DNA of 13,734 nt from Sphingomonas bacterium. Lineage in GTDB: Bacteria; Pseudomonadota; Alphaproteobacteria; Sphingomonadales; Sphingomonadaceae. Both the position numbers and the translations under genes were made by a program. Each line of letters begins with the position of its first letter. The stretch's first letter is position 1. The stretch spans positions 1 to 13,734 of the forward strand of contig JAJAYY010000205.1 of assembly GCA_026785965.1 (NCBI GenBank), given 5' to 3'. Below the pieces are notes generated by a model, which worked only from the letters and a program-made list of their open reading frames with translations, made no database searches and was not told where the DNA came from. Positions 6,045 through 13,734 of the stretch are shown here, in pieces.

Positions 6045-6974
6045 GTGAACGCCGAGACGATCATTGCCCGCCCGCGCAAACCGTGGCTGCGGCGGCTGGC
6101 CGAGGAATTGTTCGCGCTGATCGTCGCGCTGGTGCTGATTGCACTGGTCGGGCTGATCGTGCTCGACACGGCGCCGGGACACCGCTTCCTGGTTGACCGC
6201 ATCAACAAGATTGAGACCGCGACCGGGCTGCGCATCGGCGTGGCGCGGATCGAGGGATCGATTTTCGGCAAGACCCGGCTGCGCGGGGTGACCGTCGCCG
6301 ATCCCCAAGGCGTGTTCGCAACCAGCCCCGAAATCGAACTCGACTGGGCGCCGCTGGCGTGGATGTATAACAGCCTCCACATCGAACGGCTCGAAGCCGA
6401 CAAGGTGCGGATCGAGCGACTCCCCAAGCTGCGCCCGAGCGGGCGCACCGGGCCGATCCTGCCGGGGTTCGACATCGAGATCGGCAAGCTCGAAATCCAC
6501 CGACTTGAAGTGGCGCGCGCGGTCAGCGGGCGCGAGCGAGTCGGCAGCGTTTCGGGCGCGGCGACGATCCGCGCCGGGCGCGCGATGGTCGATCTGCGGT
6601 TCGCGTTGCTCGATGGGGACCGGCTGGTGGTGCGGCTCGACGCCGAGCCCGATGGCGACCGCTTCGTGCTCGACGTGCGCGCGATCGCACCGGGCGACGG
6701 ACTGCTCGCGGCCTTGGCCGGGACCAGGCGCCCGATCGACCTTGCCATCGATGGCACGGGAAGCTGGACGCGGTGGCGTGGGCGCGGGCAATTGCTGCTC
6801 GGCGGACGTCCGACCGGCGATCTCGCGCTGGCCGCCGATCGCGGGCGCTTCCGGCTTTCGGGGACGATCGCCCCGGCGCCGTTCCTCAAAGGCAAGTTGC
6901 AGCGGCTGACGGCGCCGCGGGTGCGCGTGACCGGCGCGGCGACGCTGGCCAACCGGATCCTCGACGGCAAATAG
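6045..6974 (+). CDS. tamB: TamB N-terminal fragment (anchor and first periplasmic part)
   Basis: 309 residues ending at the amber codon. It starts with GTG directly after the tamA stop, with no obvious ribosome binding site of its own, so coupling to tamA translation is likely. Basic residues (RPRKPWLRR, about 9-17) precede a membrane helix at about 22-41, giving an uncleaved inner-membrane anchor. Then comes the typical TamB opening: GHRFLVDRINKIETATGLRIGV in two pieces, and the GSIFGKTRLRGVTVADPQG strand pattern. This fragment alone lacks the C-terminal domain that meets TamA and should not be functional in assembly. Confidence 0.7.
   Translation: MNAETIIARPRKPWLRRLAEELFALIVALVLIALVGLIVLDTAPGHRFLVDRINKIETATGLRIGVARIEGSIFGKTRLRGVTVADPQGVFATSPEIELDWAPLAWMYNSLHIERLEADKVRIERLPKLRPSGRTGPILPGFDIEIGKLEIHRLEVARAVSGRERVGSVSGAATIRAGRAMVDLRFALLDGDRLVVRLDAEPDGDRFVLDVRAIAPGDGLLAALAGTRRPIDLAIDGTGSWTRWRGRGQLLLGGRPTGDLALAADRGRFRLSGTIAPAPFLKGKLQRLTAPRVRVTGAATLANRILDGK
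6972..6974 (+). other. Premature amber codon within tamB
   Basis: The TAG sits between the codons for ILDGK and TLASPALRG, in a region that otherwise reads as continuous TamB. The next base is A and the next codon is ACA. I see no stem-loop or known readthrough context immediately downstream. No start codon with a ribosome binding site lies near it; the next in-frame ATG is at 7095. Confidence 0.85.
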
Positions 6975-7094
6975 ACACTGGCCTCGCCGGCGCTGCGCGG
7001 GGTAGCGCGCGGGGCGATCGACCTCGCCCGCAACCGCTATCGCAAGGTCAGCGTCGGGCTCGACCTGCTGCGGCCCGCGGCGCTGTTCCCCAAC

Positions 7095-10000
7095 ATGACC
7101 GGGCGCAGCGTGCGAATGGTTTGGACGCTCGACGGCGGCTTCGCGACCGCCGATTATGCCTATCGCCTGACCAGCCCGCAGGTCGCATTCGATCGCACCG
7201 GGTTCATCGCCGTGCGGGCCGAGGGGCGCGGGCGGCTGACCCCATGGCCGATGCGGGTGCCGTTGCGGCTGAAAGCGGCCGCAGTGACCGGGGTCGGCGA
7301 TGTCGCGGGCGGGATTTTGCGCAATATCAGCATCGAAGGCATGCTCGCGGTGACGCCCAAGCTCGTGCGCGGCGATCGGCTGGCGCTGCGCAGCGACAAG
7401 ATCAACGGCCAGATGTCGCTGCTGATCGATCTCAAGACCGGGCGCTTCGACGTGCTGCTGTCGGGCGGATTGAAACGCTACCTCATCCCCGGGCTGGGGA
7501 TCGTCGACGTCGAGACCGAGCTTCACGTCGTGCCAGGGCCGAACGGCAAGGGCTCGCGCGTGGTCGGCAAGGCGCAGGCGTGGGTGCGGCGGCTCGACAA
7601 TAGTTTCTTCGCCGGTCTGATGGGCGGACCGCCGCGGCTGACAAGCGACCTCGAACGCGGCACGGACGGCATTCTCCATTTGACCAATTTGCAGCTTTAT
7701 TCACCCAAGCTGAGGCTGTCGGGGAGCGGTATCCGGCGGCGCGACGGCAGTTTTTTGATCGAAGCGCGCGGCACTCAAGCGCAATATGGGCCGCTCAAGC
7801 TGCGGCTCGACGGACGGATCGAGCGGCCGCAAGTCGAGCTCACACTAGACTCGCCCAATCAGGCGCTCGGGGTGCGGGCGATGACGCTGTTCCTGGCGCC
7901 GACCGCGGCGGGCTACGACTATCGCGCCACTGGCCAGTCGCGACTTGGGCCATTCACCTCGACCGGGCGGATCTTGCTGCCCAAAGGCGGGCGCGCGGTG
8001 ATCGACATCGCCGCGCTCAATGTTGCGGGGAGCGTCGCGCGCGGATCGCTGCGCAGCGATCTGGGCGGCTTCACGGGCAAGCTCGAGGTCGGCGGCGGCG
8101 GGCTCGACGGGACGCTCGGCTTCGTCCCGGTTGGGCAAGATCAGCAGATCGAAGCGCATTTGAGCGCGGTCAACGTGACCTTCCCCGGACCGCCGCCGAT
8201 CGCGGTGAAATCGGGGCGGATCGACGGTACCATCCTCCTCGCCGAGGGGCGCACCAGCATCGACGGCACGCTGCAGGCGCGCGGGTTGCAGTCGGGCTCG
8301 ATCAGCCTTGCCCGGCTGACCGCGCAGGCGAAGCTCGTCAATGGCGCGGGCGAGGTCCGCTCGGCGATGTCGGGAAGGCGCGGCCATGCGTTCGAATTCG
8401 TCACGCTGGCACAGGTCGCGCCGGGTCGGATCAGCATCACCGGCAAGGGCCAGGTCGAACGCCGCGCACTGCTGCTCGACAGCGCGGCGGTGGTGACCAA
8501 GGTCGACGGCGGCTGGGCGCTGGCGCCGACCCGGATCCGCTTTGGCGGCGGACGGGCGACGGTGTCGGGGCGAAGCGGCACTGCGCCCGAGCTTCACGCC
8601 GACATTCAGGCAATGCCGATGCAACTGCTCGACTTGTTCTGGCCCAAGCTCGGACTGGGTGGGGTGGCGAGCGGCAAGCTCAATTATCGCTGGGCCGGGC
8701 AGCCCGCCGGGCGCGCCGACTTGCGGGTCCGAAACTTAAGCCGCGCCGGGCTGGTGCTGGCATCGAAACCGATCGACCTCGGATTGTCGGCAGTGCTCGA
8801 CGGATCGAAAGCGGCGCTCCGCGCGGTGGCGGTCAGTGACGGAAAGACGATCGGTCGGGCGCAAGCGCGGTTCGCGCCGCTTGGGCCGGGCCCGACGATC
8901 GCCGCATTGATGAACGCGCCGATGCTGATGCAATTGCGCTATCAAGGGCCGGTCGACACGCTGTGGCGGCTGTCGGGGGTCGAACTGTTCGACCTGTCGG
9001 GGCCGATCGCGATTGGCGCTGACATCAATGGGCGGCTGGTCGCACCGCAAATCCGCGGGTCGTTGAAAGCGCAAGGTGCGCGGCTCGAAAGCGCGGTCAC
9101 CGGAACGGTGATCGAACGGCTGCAGGCCGACGGGCGGTTCAGCGGATCACGGCTGGCACTGAACCAGATCAGTGGGAACACCCCGGGCGGCGGATCGCTC
9201 AGCGGGCGCGGGACGATCGATTTCGCTGGGGGATCGCCGTCACTCGACTTGAGCTTCGATGCAGCCAAGGCGCGGCTGCTCGATCGCGACGATATTCGCG
9301 CTGAAGTGACCGGGCCGCTGGCGGTGCGGTCGCGCGCCGGCGGCGGGGGGACGGTGAGCGGCTCGCTGCGGCTCGACAGCGGGCGGTTCACGCTCGGCCG
9401 TGCCTCGGCGGCGTCGCGCGTTCCGCAACTCGCGGTGCGTCGCATCGGGGCCGATCCCGCCGAAGTGATCGAACTTACCCAGCTCCAGCCGTGGGCGCTC
9501 GACCTCAAGGTGGCGGGCGGCGATCTGACCGTGCGCGGGCTGGGGATCGACAGCCGCTGGACCACCGACCTCGCGATCGGCGGGACGGCCGATGCGCCGC
9601 GCTTCACTGGTCTGGCGCGGCTGGTCAGGGGCGATTATGAATTCGCCGGGCGTTCGTTCCGGCTGGACCGTGGCACGATCCGCTTCCGCGGCGAAAGTCC
9701 GCCCGATCCATTGCTCGATATCCATGCCGAGGCGCAGGTCCAGGGAGTCGACGCCGCAGTGAGTGTCCAGGGCACCGGCTTGAAGCCTGAAATCGCTTTC
9801 ACCAGCGTGCCGCAATTGCCGCAAGACGAACTGCTGTCGCGAATCCTGTTCGGCACTTCGATCACCAATTTGTCGGCGCCCGAGGCGTTGCAGCTGGCGA
9901 CCGCAGTGGCGGCGCTGCAATCGGGGTCTGGCAGTCTTGACCCGATCAATGCGGTGCGCCGCGCGGTCGGGCTCGACCGGCTGCGAATTCTTCCCGCCGA

Positions 10001-10199
10001 TGTCGCCACCGGACAGAAAACCGCGATCTCGGCGGGCAAGTATCTGGGCCGCAAATTGTTCGTCGAAGTGATCAGCGACGGGCAGGGCTATTCGGCGACA
10101 CGGGTCGAATATCAAATGACGCGCTGGCTGTCGTTGCTGTCGTCAATCTCGACCATCGGCCGGACCAGCGCCAACGTCCGCGTGTCGAAGGATTATTGA
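7095..10199 (+). CDS. tamB: TamB C-terminal part, including the DUF490/TamB domain
   Basis: 1,034 residues from the first ATG after the amber codon; the open frame itself begins at 6975. There is no ribosome binding site before this ATG, and a product started here would lack the signal anchor, so it would not reach the periplasm. The sequence is a long run of beta strands with short turns (GSISLARLTAQAKL, GRISITGKGQVERR), as in AsmA-like bridge proteins. It ends in the conserved TamB domain: RFRGESPPDPLLDIHAEA, then LPQDELLSRILFGTSITNLS, and the final strands TRWLSLLSSISTIGRTSANV. These last segments are the parts that pair with TamA. The intact motifs indicate function was under selection until recently. 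Confidence 0.75.
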   Translation: MTGRSVRMVWTLDGGFATADYAYRLTSPQVAFDRTGFIAVRAEGRGRLTPWPMRVPLRLKAAAVTGVGDVAGGILRNISIEGMLAVTPKLVRGDRLALRSDKINGQMSLLIDLKTGRFDVLLSGGLKRYLIPGLGIVDVETELHVVPGPNGKGSRVVGKAQAWVRRLDNSFFAGLMGGPPRLTSDLERGTDGILHLTNLQLYSPKLRLSGSGIRRRDGSFLIEARGTQAQYGPLKLRLDGRIERPQVELTLDSPNQALGVRAMTLFLAPTAAGYDYRATGQSRLGPFTSTGRILLPKGGRAVIDIAALNVAGSVARGSLRSDLGGFTGKLEVGGGGLDGTLGFVPVGQDQQIEAHLSAVNVTFPGPPPIAVKSGRIDGTILLAEGRTSIDGTLQARGLQSGSISLARLTAQAKLVNGAGEVRSAMSGRRGHAFEFVTLAQVAPGRISITGKGQVERRALLLDSAAVVTKVDGGWALAPTRIRFGGGRATVSGRSGTAPELHADIQAMPMQLLDLFWPKLGLGGVASGKLNYRWAGQPAGRADLRVRNLSRAGLVLASKPIDLGLSAVLDGSKAALRAVAVSDGKTIGRAQARFAPLGPGPTIAALMNAPMLMQLRYQGPVDTLWRLSGVELFDLSGPIAIGADINGRLVAPQIRGSLKAQGARLESAVTGTVIERLQADGRFSGSRLALNQISGNTPGGGSLSGRGTIDFAGGSPSLDLSFDAAKARLLDRDDIRAEVTGPLAVRSRAGGGGTVSGSLRLDSGRFTLGRASAASRVPQLAVRRIGADPAEVIELTQLQPWALDLKVAGGDLTVRGLGIDSRWTTDLAIGGTADAPRFTGLARLVRGDYEFAGRSFRLDRGTIRFRGESPPDPLLDIHAEAQVQGVDAAVSVQGTGLKPEIAFTSVPQLPQDELLSRILFGTSITNLSAPEALQLATAVAALQSGSGSLDPINAVRRAVGLDRLRILPADVATGQKTAISAGKYLGRKLFVEVISDGQGYSATRVEYQMTRWLSLLSSISTIGRTSANVRVSKDY

Positions 10200-10203
10200 C
10201 ACG

Positions 10204-11487
10204 ATGCCGACCGAGCGGCGCCGGCTGGTCAATATCATCGGCGGATCAGCGGGCAATCTGGTCGAATATTTCGACTGGTATGTCTATTCGGCGTTCACGC
10301 TCTATTTCGCATCGAGCTTCTTTCCCAAGGAAGATCAAACCGCGCAATTGCTGAGCGGTGCGGCGGTGTTCGCGGTCGGGTTCGTGATGCGGCCGATCGG
10401 CGCGTGGCTGATGGGCATCTATGCCGACCGTCATGGGCGCAAGGCCGGGCTGACGGTGTCGATGACGATGATGTGCGTCGGATCGCTGATCATCGCCGTG
10501 TCGCCAACCTATGCCCAGGCGGGGGTGATCGCACCGACGCTGCTGGTGATCGCGCGGATCATCCAGGGGCTTAGTCTGGGCGGCGAATATGGCGCCAGCG
10601 CGACCTATTTGAGCGAAATGGCGGGGACCAAAAGGCGCGGCTTCTGGTCGAGCTTCCAATATGTCACGATTATCGCCGGTCAATTGCTCGCGCTGGTCTT
10701 GCTGGTCGGGCTGCAGGCGCTGCTTGGCGAGGCGGCGCTCGAGGCGTGGGGCTGGCGGATCGCGTTCGCGCTCGGCGGGCTGCTCGCGGTGGTGGCGTTC
10801 GTGATCCGTCGGCGGGTGGCCGAAACCGACAATTTCCTCAAGCTAGAAGCGAAGCAAGAGGCGCGTCCGCGGTCGAGTTTTTCGAGCCTGTTCCGCCACC
10901 ATCCGCGCGAGGCGTTGCTGGTCATCGCATTGACCGCCGGGGGGACGCTCGCCTTCTACACTTACACCACTTACATGCAGAAATTCCTCGCCAATAGCGT
11001 CGGGTTCGAACGGGTTACCGCGTCGCGGATCATGACCGTCGCACTGGCGCTGTTCATGGTCATGCAACCGCTCGCAGGGGCGCTCAGCGACCGCGTTGGG
11101 CGCAAGCCGCTGATGATTGCATTCGGGGCGGCGGGGGCGCTGCTGACGTGGCCGATCTTTACCGCGCTGGAGCAAGCGCGGGATCCGCTGACGGCGTTCG
11201 TGCTGGTCACCGCGAGCCTGGTGATCGTAACCGGCTACACCTCGATCAACGCAGTGGTGAAGGCCGAACTGTTCCCCGGCCATATCCGCGCCTTGGGCGT
11301 CGCGCTGCCTTATGCGATCGCCAACGCAATCTTCGGGGGCAGCGCCGAATATGTCGCGTTATCGCTCAAGAGTGCCGGGCACGAGCGCTGGTTCTACGTC
11401 TATGTGTCGATGGTGATCCTGGTGTCACTGGTGACCTATGCGACGATGCGCGAAACCAAGATCACCAGCCTGATCGACCGGGATTGA
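10204..11487 (+). CDS. kgtP: MHS-family metabolite:proton symporter, KgtP-like (alpha-ketoglutarate permease)
   Basis: A 427-aa inner-membrane transporter of the major facilitator superfamily, metabolite:H+ symporter family, with about twelve membrane helices. The opening GNLVEYFDWYVYS (17-29) and the motifs MRPIGAWLMG, GIYADRHGRK (71-80) and GLSLGGEYGASATYLSEMA match E. coli KgtP closely. The second MFS motif A copy is GALSDRVGRKPLM. The length is close to KgtP (432 aa). The likely role is proton-driven uptake of alpha-ketoglutarate or a similar dicarboxylate; substrate specificity within this family is not certain from sequence (shikimate, citrate and proline/betaine carriers are relatives). 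The ATG at 10204 is four bases after the tamB stop, with AAGGA at 10188-10192 inside the end of tamB, so it is probably cotranscribed with tamAB. It ends three bases from the converging PilZ gene. Confidence 0.85.
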   Translation: MPTERRRLVNIIGGSAGNLVEYFDWYVYSAFTLYFASSFFPKEDQTAQLLSGAAVFAVGFVMRPIGAWLMGIYADRHGRKAGLTVSMTMMCVGSLIIAVSPTYAQAGVIAPTLLVIARIIQGLSLGGEYGASATYLSEMAGTKRRGFWSSFQYVTIIAGQLLALVLLVGLQALLGEAALEAWGWRIAFALGGLLAVVAFVIRRRVAETDNFLKLEAKQEARPRSSFSSLFRHHPREALLVIALTAGGTLAFYTYTTYMQKFLANSVGFERVTASRIMTVALALFMVMQPLAGALSDRVGRKPLMIAFGAAGALLTWPIFTALEQARDPLTAFVLVTASLVIVTGYTSINAVVKAELFPGHIRALGVALPYAIANAIFGGSAEYVALSLKSAGHERWFYVYVSMVILVSLVTYATMRETKITSLIDRD

Positions 11488-11490
11488 GCC

Positions 11491-12411
11491 TTAGTGCTTC
11501 ATGAACCCTTCGAGATCTTCGCGCAGTTCATCGAGCGAGCTGCGTTCCCATTCGGGCGCCCACGGCGAGGCCTGGTTGGCGGGGCCTTTAAGAAAGTTGG
11601 GCCTGGTCCAGTTGCGCTGGGCGACTTCGGGGCGGGCCTTGGCGAGCACGCCGAGGTCAAAGCTGTTCTTGAAGGCAAGCCCGGCCTGGCCGCCGCGCGA
11701 CCAGCTCACGGTGGCGAAAAATTGGCCGCTCGGACCGAGGTCGAGCAGCAGTTCGGCGTCGGTCGGCAGATCGACATGGCAATCGACCAGTGCGCCCGAT
11801 TCGCTGATGTTGCGCAGGCGGCAGTCATGGCTGTCGTGCTGCCACAATATCTGGCCTTTCCAGATCAGCGGATGGCGGTGGTCGCCGCGGCGGGTCGCCT
11901 CAAGCGCTTGGGTGCGGATCTGCTTGGGTTCGGGATCGGAGTTGCCGACCAAGACAGGCGAATCCGGGAAGCTGCGGCGGATCACCTCGAGCAACAGCGC
12001 ATCGCGTTGTGCCGTCGGGCAGTCGATCTTGGTTTCGTGGGCAAATTCAAGCCCGATACGATCGTTGCGTAGCCAGCGCACCGCGCATTCGAACGCCGCG
12101 CCTTCGCCAAGGATCAGGTCGACCCGGTCCCACATCCGCGGCTTGATATCGGCTCGGATCATCGCGCCGCCGCCCGACAGGTTGATCAGCTCGACCTCGT
12201 GGATTTCGCTTTTGTAACGGATACTTGCGCTCTCACCGTGGAGGCGATGGCGATCATCGTCACGGTGATTGGCGGTGCGCGAGGCGTCACGCGGGATGCC
12301 GACCGAGGCGAGATCGTCGCCGACCGCCTCGCTGCCGTGCTTCTCGGCGACCACCGGGTTGACGATTACAGCGGATTTCCCACCCAGAATCGAAGACCGG
12401 AACTTGTTCAT
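11491..12411 (-). CDS. Tandem PilZ-domain protein (putative c-di-GMP receptor)
   Basis: A 306-aa protein with two PilZ domains and no other recognised domain. Numbered from the upstream ATG at 12432, domain one has the RxxxR motif R57-DDD-R61 and NLSGGG at 84-89. Domain two has R182-GDH-R186 and NISESG at 208-213. Both thus keep the arginines and the (D/N)xSxxG motif used to bind cyclic di-GMP. The C-terminal tail (about 275-313) is charged and tryptophan-containing and is not part of PilZ. There is no signal peptide or membrane helix, so it should be cytoplasmic. The frame can start at ATG 12432, but ATG 12411 has a GAGG ribosome binding site eight bases upstream, so I chose it. The target is unknown; motility, polysaccharide or cell-cycle control are typical for PilZ proteins. 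No cyclase, flagellar or cellulose gene is visible nearby. Confidence 0.85.
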   Translation of the reverse strand: MNKFRSSILGGKSAVIVNPVVAEKHGSEAVGDDLASVGIPRDASRTANHRDDDRHRLHGESASIRYKSEIHEVELINLSGGGAMIRADIKPRMWDRVDLILGEGAAFECAVRWLRNDRIGLEFAHETKIDCPTAQRDALLLEVIRRSFPDSPVLVGNSDPEPKQIRTQALEATRRGDHRHPLIWKGQILWQHDSHDCRLRNISESGALVDCHVDLPTDAELLLDLGPSGQFFATVSWSRGGQAGLAFKNSFDLGVLAKARPEVAQRNWTRPNFLKGPANQASPWAPEWERSSLDELREDLEGFMKH

Positions 12412-12485
12412 CGAAAGGACCTCGCATGCCATAATGTGGCGATCATGGCGCGCGAGGGTGAAGATTAGGTAACCAGCCGCGAAAT

Positions 12486-12516
12486 GGGCGCCATCCCGGG
12501 AGGCCGGCGCGCGCCC
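12486..12516 (-). terminator. Weak candidate hairpin after glnA
   Basis: GGGCGC (12486-12491) and GCGCCC (12511-12516) form a 6-bp GC-rich inverted repeat just past the glnA stop, with smaller palindromes (CCCGGG, GGCGCGCGCC) inside or overlapping it. Only a short ATTT follows on the transcribed strand, so it lacks a proper U-tract. It may stall transcription or act as a Rho-dependent region. The rest of the spacer up to the PilZ gene shows no clear promoter. Confidence 0.25.
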
Positions 12517-12519
12517 CGA

Positions 12520-13734
12520 TCAGCTTGAATAATACATGTCGAATTCGACCGGGGAGGGGGTGGTTTCCCAGCGCATCACTTCGTCCCACTTCAATTCGAT
12601 GTAAGCGTCGATCTGATCGGCGGTGAAGACGTCGCCCTTGAGCAAGAAGTCCTGGTCGGCGGCGAGCGCCCCGAGCGCTTCGCGCAATGAGCCGCACACG
12701 GTGGGGACGTTGACCAGCTCGGCGGGGGGTAAATCGTACAAATTCTTATCCATCGCCTCGCCCGGGTGGATCCGGCTCTGGATGCCGTCGAGCCCCGCCA
12801 GCAGCAGCGCCGAATAAGCGAGATAGGGATTGGCCATCGCGTCGGGGAAGCGGAATTCGACGCGCTTGGCCTTCTCGCCCGCGCCATAAGGGATGCGGCA
12901 CGAGGCCGAGCGGTTGCGCGACGAGTAAGCAAGCAACACCGGGGCTTCGAAGCCGGGGACGAGCCGCTTGTAGCTGTTCGTGGTCGGATTGGTGAAGGCG
13001 TTGAGCGCGCGGGCGTGCTTGATCACCCCGCCGATGAAGTAGAGCGCCATTTCGCTGAGGCCGGCATAGCCATTGCCCGCGAACAACGGCTTGCCGTCCT
13101 TCCAGATCGACATGTGGGTGTGCATGCCGCTGCCATTGTCCTGCGCGATCGGCTTGGGCATGAAGGTCGCGGTCTTGCCATAGGCCTGCGCGACCATGTG
13201 GACGACATATTTGTAGACCTGCATGCGGTCGGCGGTTTCGACGAGCTTGCCGTAAGTCAGCCCGAGCTCATGCTGCGCGGCGGCGACCTCATGGTGATGC
13301 TTGTCGCACGGCAGCCCCATCTCGATCATCGTCGAGACCATCTCGCCGCGGATGTCGACCGCGCTATCGACCGGGGCGACGGGAAAATAGCCGCCCTTGG
13401 CACGCGGGCGGTGGCCAAGGTTGCCGCCGTCATATTCGCGGCCCGAATTGCCCGGCAATTCGATGTCGTCCAATTTGAAGAAGCTGGTCGCGTAGCTGTC
13501 CTCGAAGCGGACGTCGTCGAACATGAAGAATTCGGCTTCGGGGCCGACGAATACGGTGTCGCCGATCCCGGTCGCCTTCAGATAGGCCTCGGCGCGGGTC
13601 GCGGTCGAGCGCGGGTCGCGGCTGTAAAGCTCGCGGGTCGAGGGCTCGACGATGTTGCACACCAGGATCAGCATCGGGGTCGCGCTGAACGGATAGACAT
13701 AGGTCGCGCCCAAATCGGGCATGAGGATCATGTC
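12520..13734 (-). CDS. glnA: Glutamine synthetase type I, C-terminal part (5' end outside window)
   Basis: About 404 codons of a protein normally near 470 residues; the first 64 or so lie beyond the right edge. The enzyme makes glutamine from glutamate, ammonia and ATP, as a cytoplasmic dodecamer. Metal-binding glutamates are visible in [10 protein letters not shown] and in [25 protein letters not shown] carries the ammonium/glutamate-site histidine, [13 protein letters not shown] the substrate-binding arginine, and [17 protein letters not shown] the C-terminal active-site segment. The tyrosine in [10 protein letters not shown] (codon 12738-12736) is the adenylylation site, so activity should be controlled by GlnE and PII as in enterobacterial GSI-beta enzymes. 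The protein ends VEFDMYYSS. In alphaproteobacteria a PII gene (glnB) usually sits directly upstream, which here would be outside the window. The identity is secure; only the start is missing. Confidence 0.97.
   Translation of the reverse strand, partial: DMILMPDLGATYVYPFSATPMLILVCNIVEPSTRELYSRDPRSTATRAEAYLKATGIGDTVFVGPEAEFFMFDDVRFEDSYATSFFKLDDIELPGNSGREYDGGNLGHRPRAKGGYFPVAPVDSAVDIRGEMVSTMIEMGLPCDKHHHEVAAAQHELGLTYGKLVETADRMQVYKYVVHMVAQAYGKTATFMPKPIAQDNGSGMHTHMSIWKDGKPLFAGNGYAGLSEMALYFIGGVIKHARALNAFTNPTTNSYKRLVPGFEAPVLLAYSSRNRSASCRIPYGAGEKAKRVEFRFPDAMANPYLAYSALLLAGLDGIQSRIHPGEAMDKNLYDLPPAELVNVPTVCGSLREALGALAADQDFLLKGDVFTADQIDAYIELKWDEVMRWETTPSPVEFDMYYSS

Larger units (their letters stand above)
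6045..10199 (+). pseudogene. tamB: tamB locus interrupted by an in-frame amber codon
   Basis: Read through, this frame is 1,385 codons and encodes one complete TamB. It has an N-terminal inner-membrane anchor, a long periplasmic AsmA-like beta-helical body, and the C-terminal DUF490/TamB domain that contacts TamA. Codon 310 is TAG (6972-6974). The parts before and after it are in the same frame, with no base gained or lost. The region after the stop (from 6975) has normal TamB-like sequence and no second stop in 1,074 codons, so any inactivation is very recent. TAG also ends tamA and at least three other genes here, so it is not globally reassigned. One substitution from TTG, TCG, TGG, CAG, AAG, GAG, TAT or TAC would explain it. 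A sequencing error is equally possible from sequence alone. If real, the strain makes only the anchor and first part of TamB. Confidence 0.75.

Noticed and set aside
5820..7679. Long minus-strand open frame of 619 codons antisense to the end of tamA and the start of tamB
   Set aside because: Its product is rich in Arg, Pro, Asp and His with no domain pattern, as expected for the antisense of GC-rich coding DNA. The plus strand encodes clear TamA and TamB here.
7845..8624. 259-codon minus-strand open frame antisense to tamB
   Set aside because: A shadow frame: composition is Arg/Ala/Asp-heavy and the plus-strand TamB reading continues unbroken.
6045..10199. A frameshift between the two tamB parts
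   Set aside because: The offset from 6045 to 7095 is 1,050 bases, a multiple of three, and bases 6975-7094 read open in the same frame. The interruption is a nonsense codon only.

Overview
The window is high-GC chromosomal DNA from an alphaproteobacterium, most likely a sphingomonad (Sphingomonadaceae). This rests on the gene content (poxvirus-like topoisomerase IB, a tamA-tamB pair, S24-family regulator, tandem-PilZ protein, adenylylatable GlnA), strongly GC-biased codon use, and several small conserved-looking proteins of the kind seen in that family. It reads as ordinary chromosome: no tRNA, rRNA, CRISPR array, insertion sequence or phage block was found.

Layout, left to right. A topoisomerase IB gene on the minus strand (103-1098) is divergent from a DJ-1/PfpI-family gene (1169-1708). 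A two-helix membrane protein follows on the plus strand. Next is a minus-strand pair, a 57-aa HTH-like protein overlapping a 110-aa unknown by four bases. The pair is divergent from an S24/LexA-type regulator (2831-3493) across an 84-bp region with several short dyads. Two small unknown genes follow, one membrane protein and one 69-aa soluble protein.

The centre is the translocation and assembly module. tamA (4026-6044, outer-membrane Omp85 protein) is followed with no spacer by tamB (6045-10199, inner-membrane-anchored AsmA-like protein). tamB is interrupted by one in-frame TAG at 6972-6974. The rest of the reading frame is open for more than 3.2 kb on the far side, so this is a recent nonsense mutation, a sequencing error, or less likely a recoded codon. 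Four bases after tamB begins a metabolite:proton symporter very like KgtP, the alpha-ketoglutarate permease.

On the right, a minus-strand protein with two PilZ domains, both with intact c-di-GMP motifs, lies between kgtP and the 3' part of glnA (type I glutamine synthetase). glnA runs off the right edge; its start lies outside the window.

The observation most worth checking is the amber codon in tamB. Next are the divergent HTH/S24 module with its dyad-rich spacer and the tandem PilZ protein. I did not see a clear new multi-gene system.
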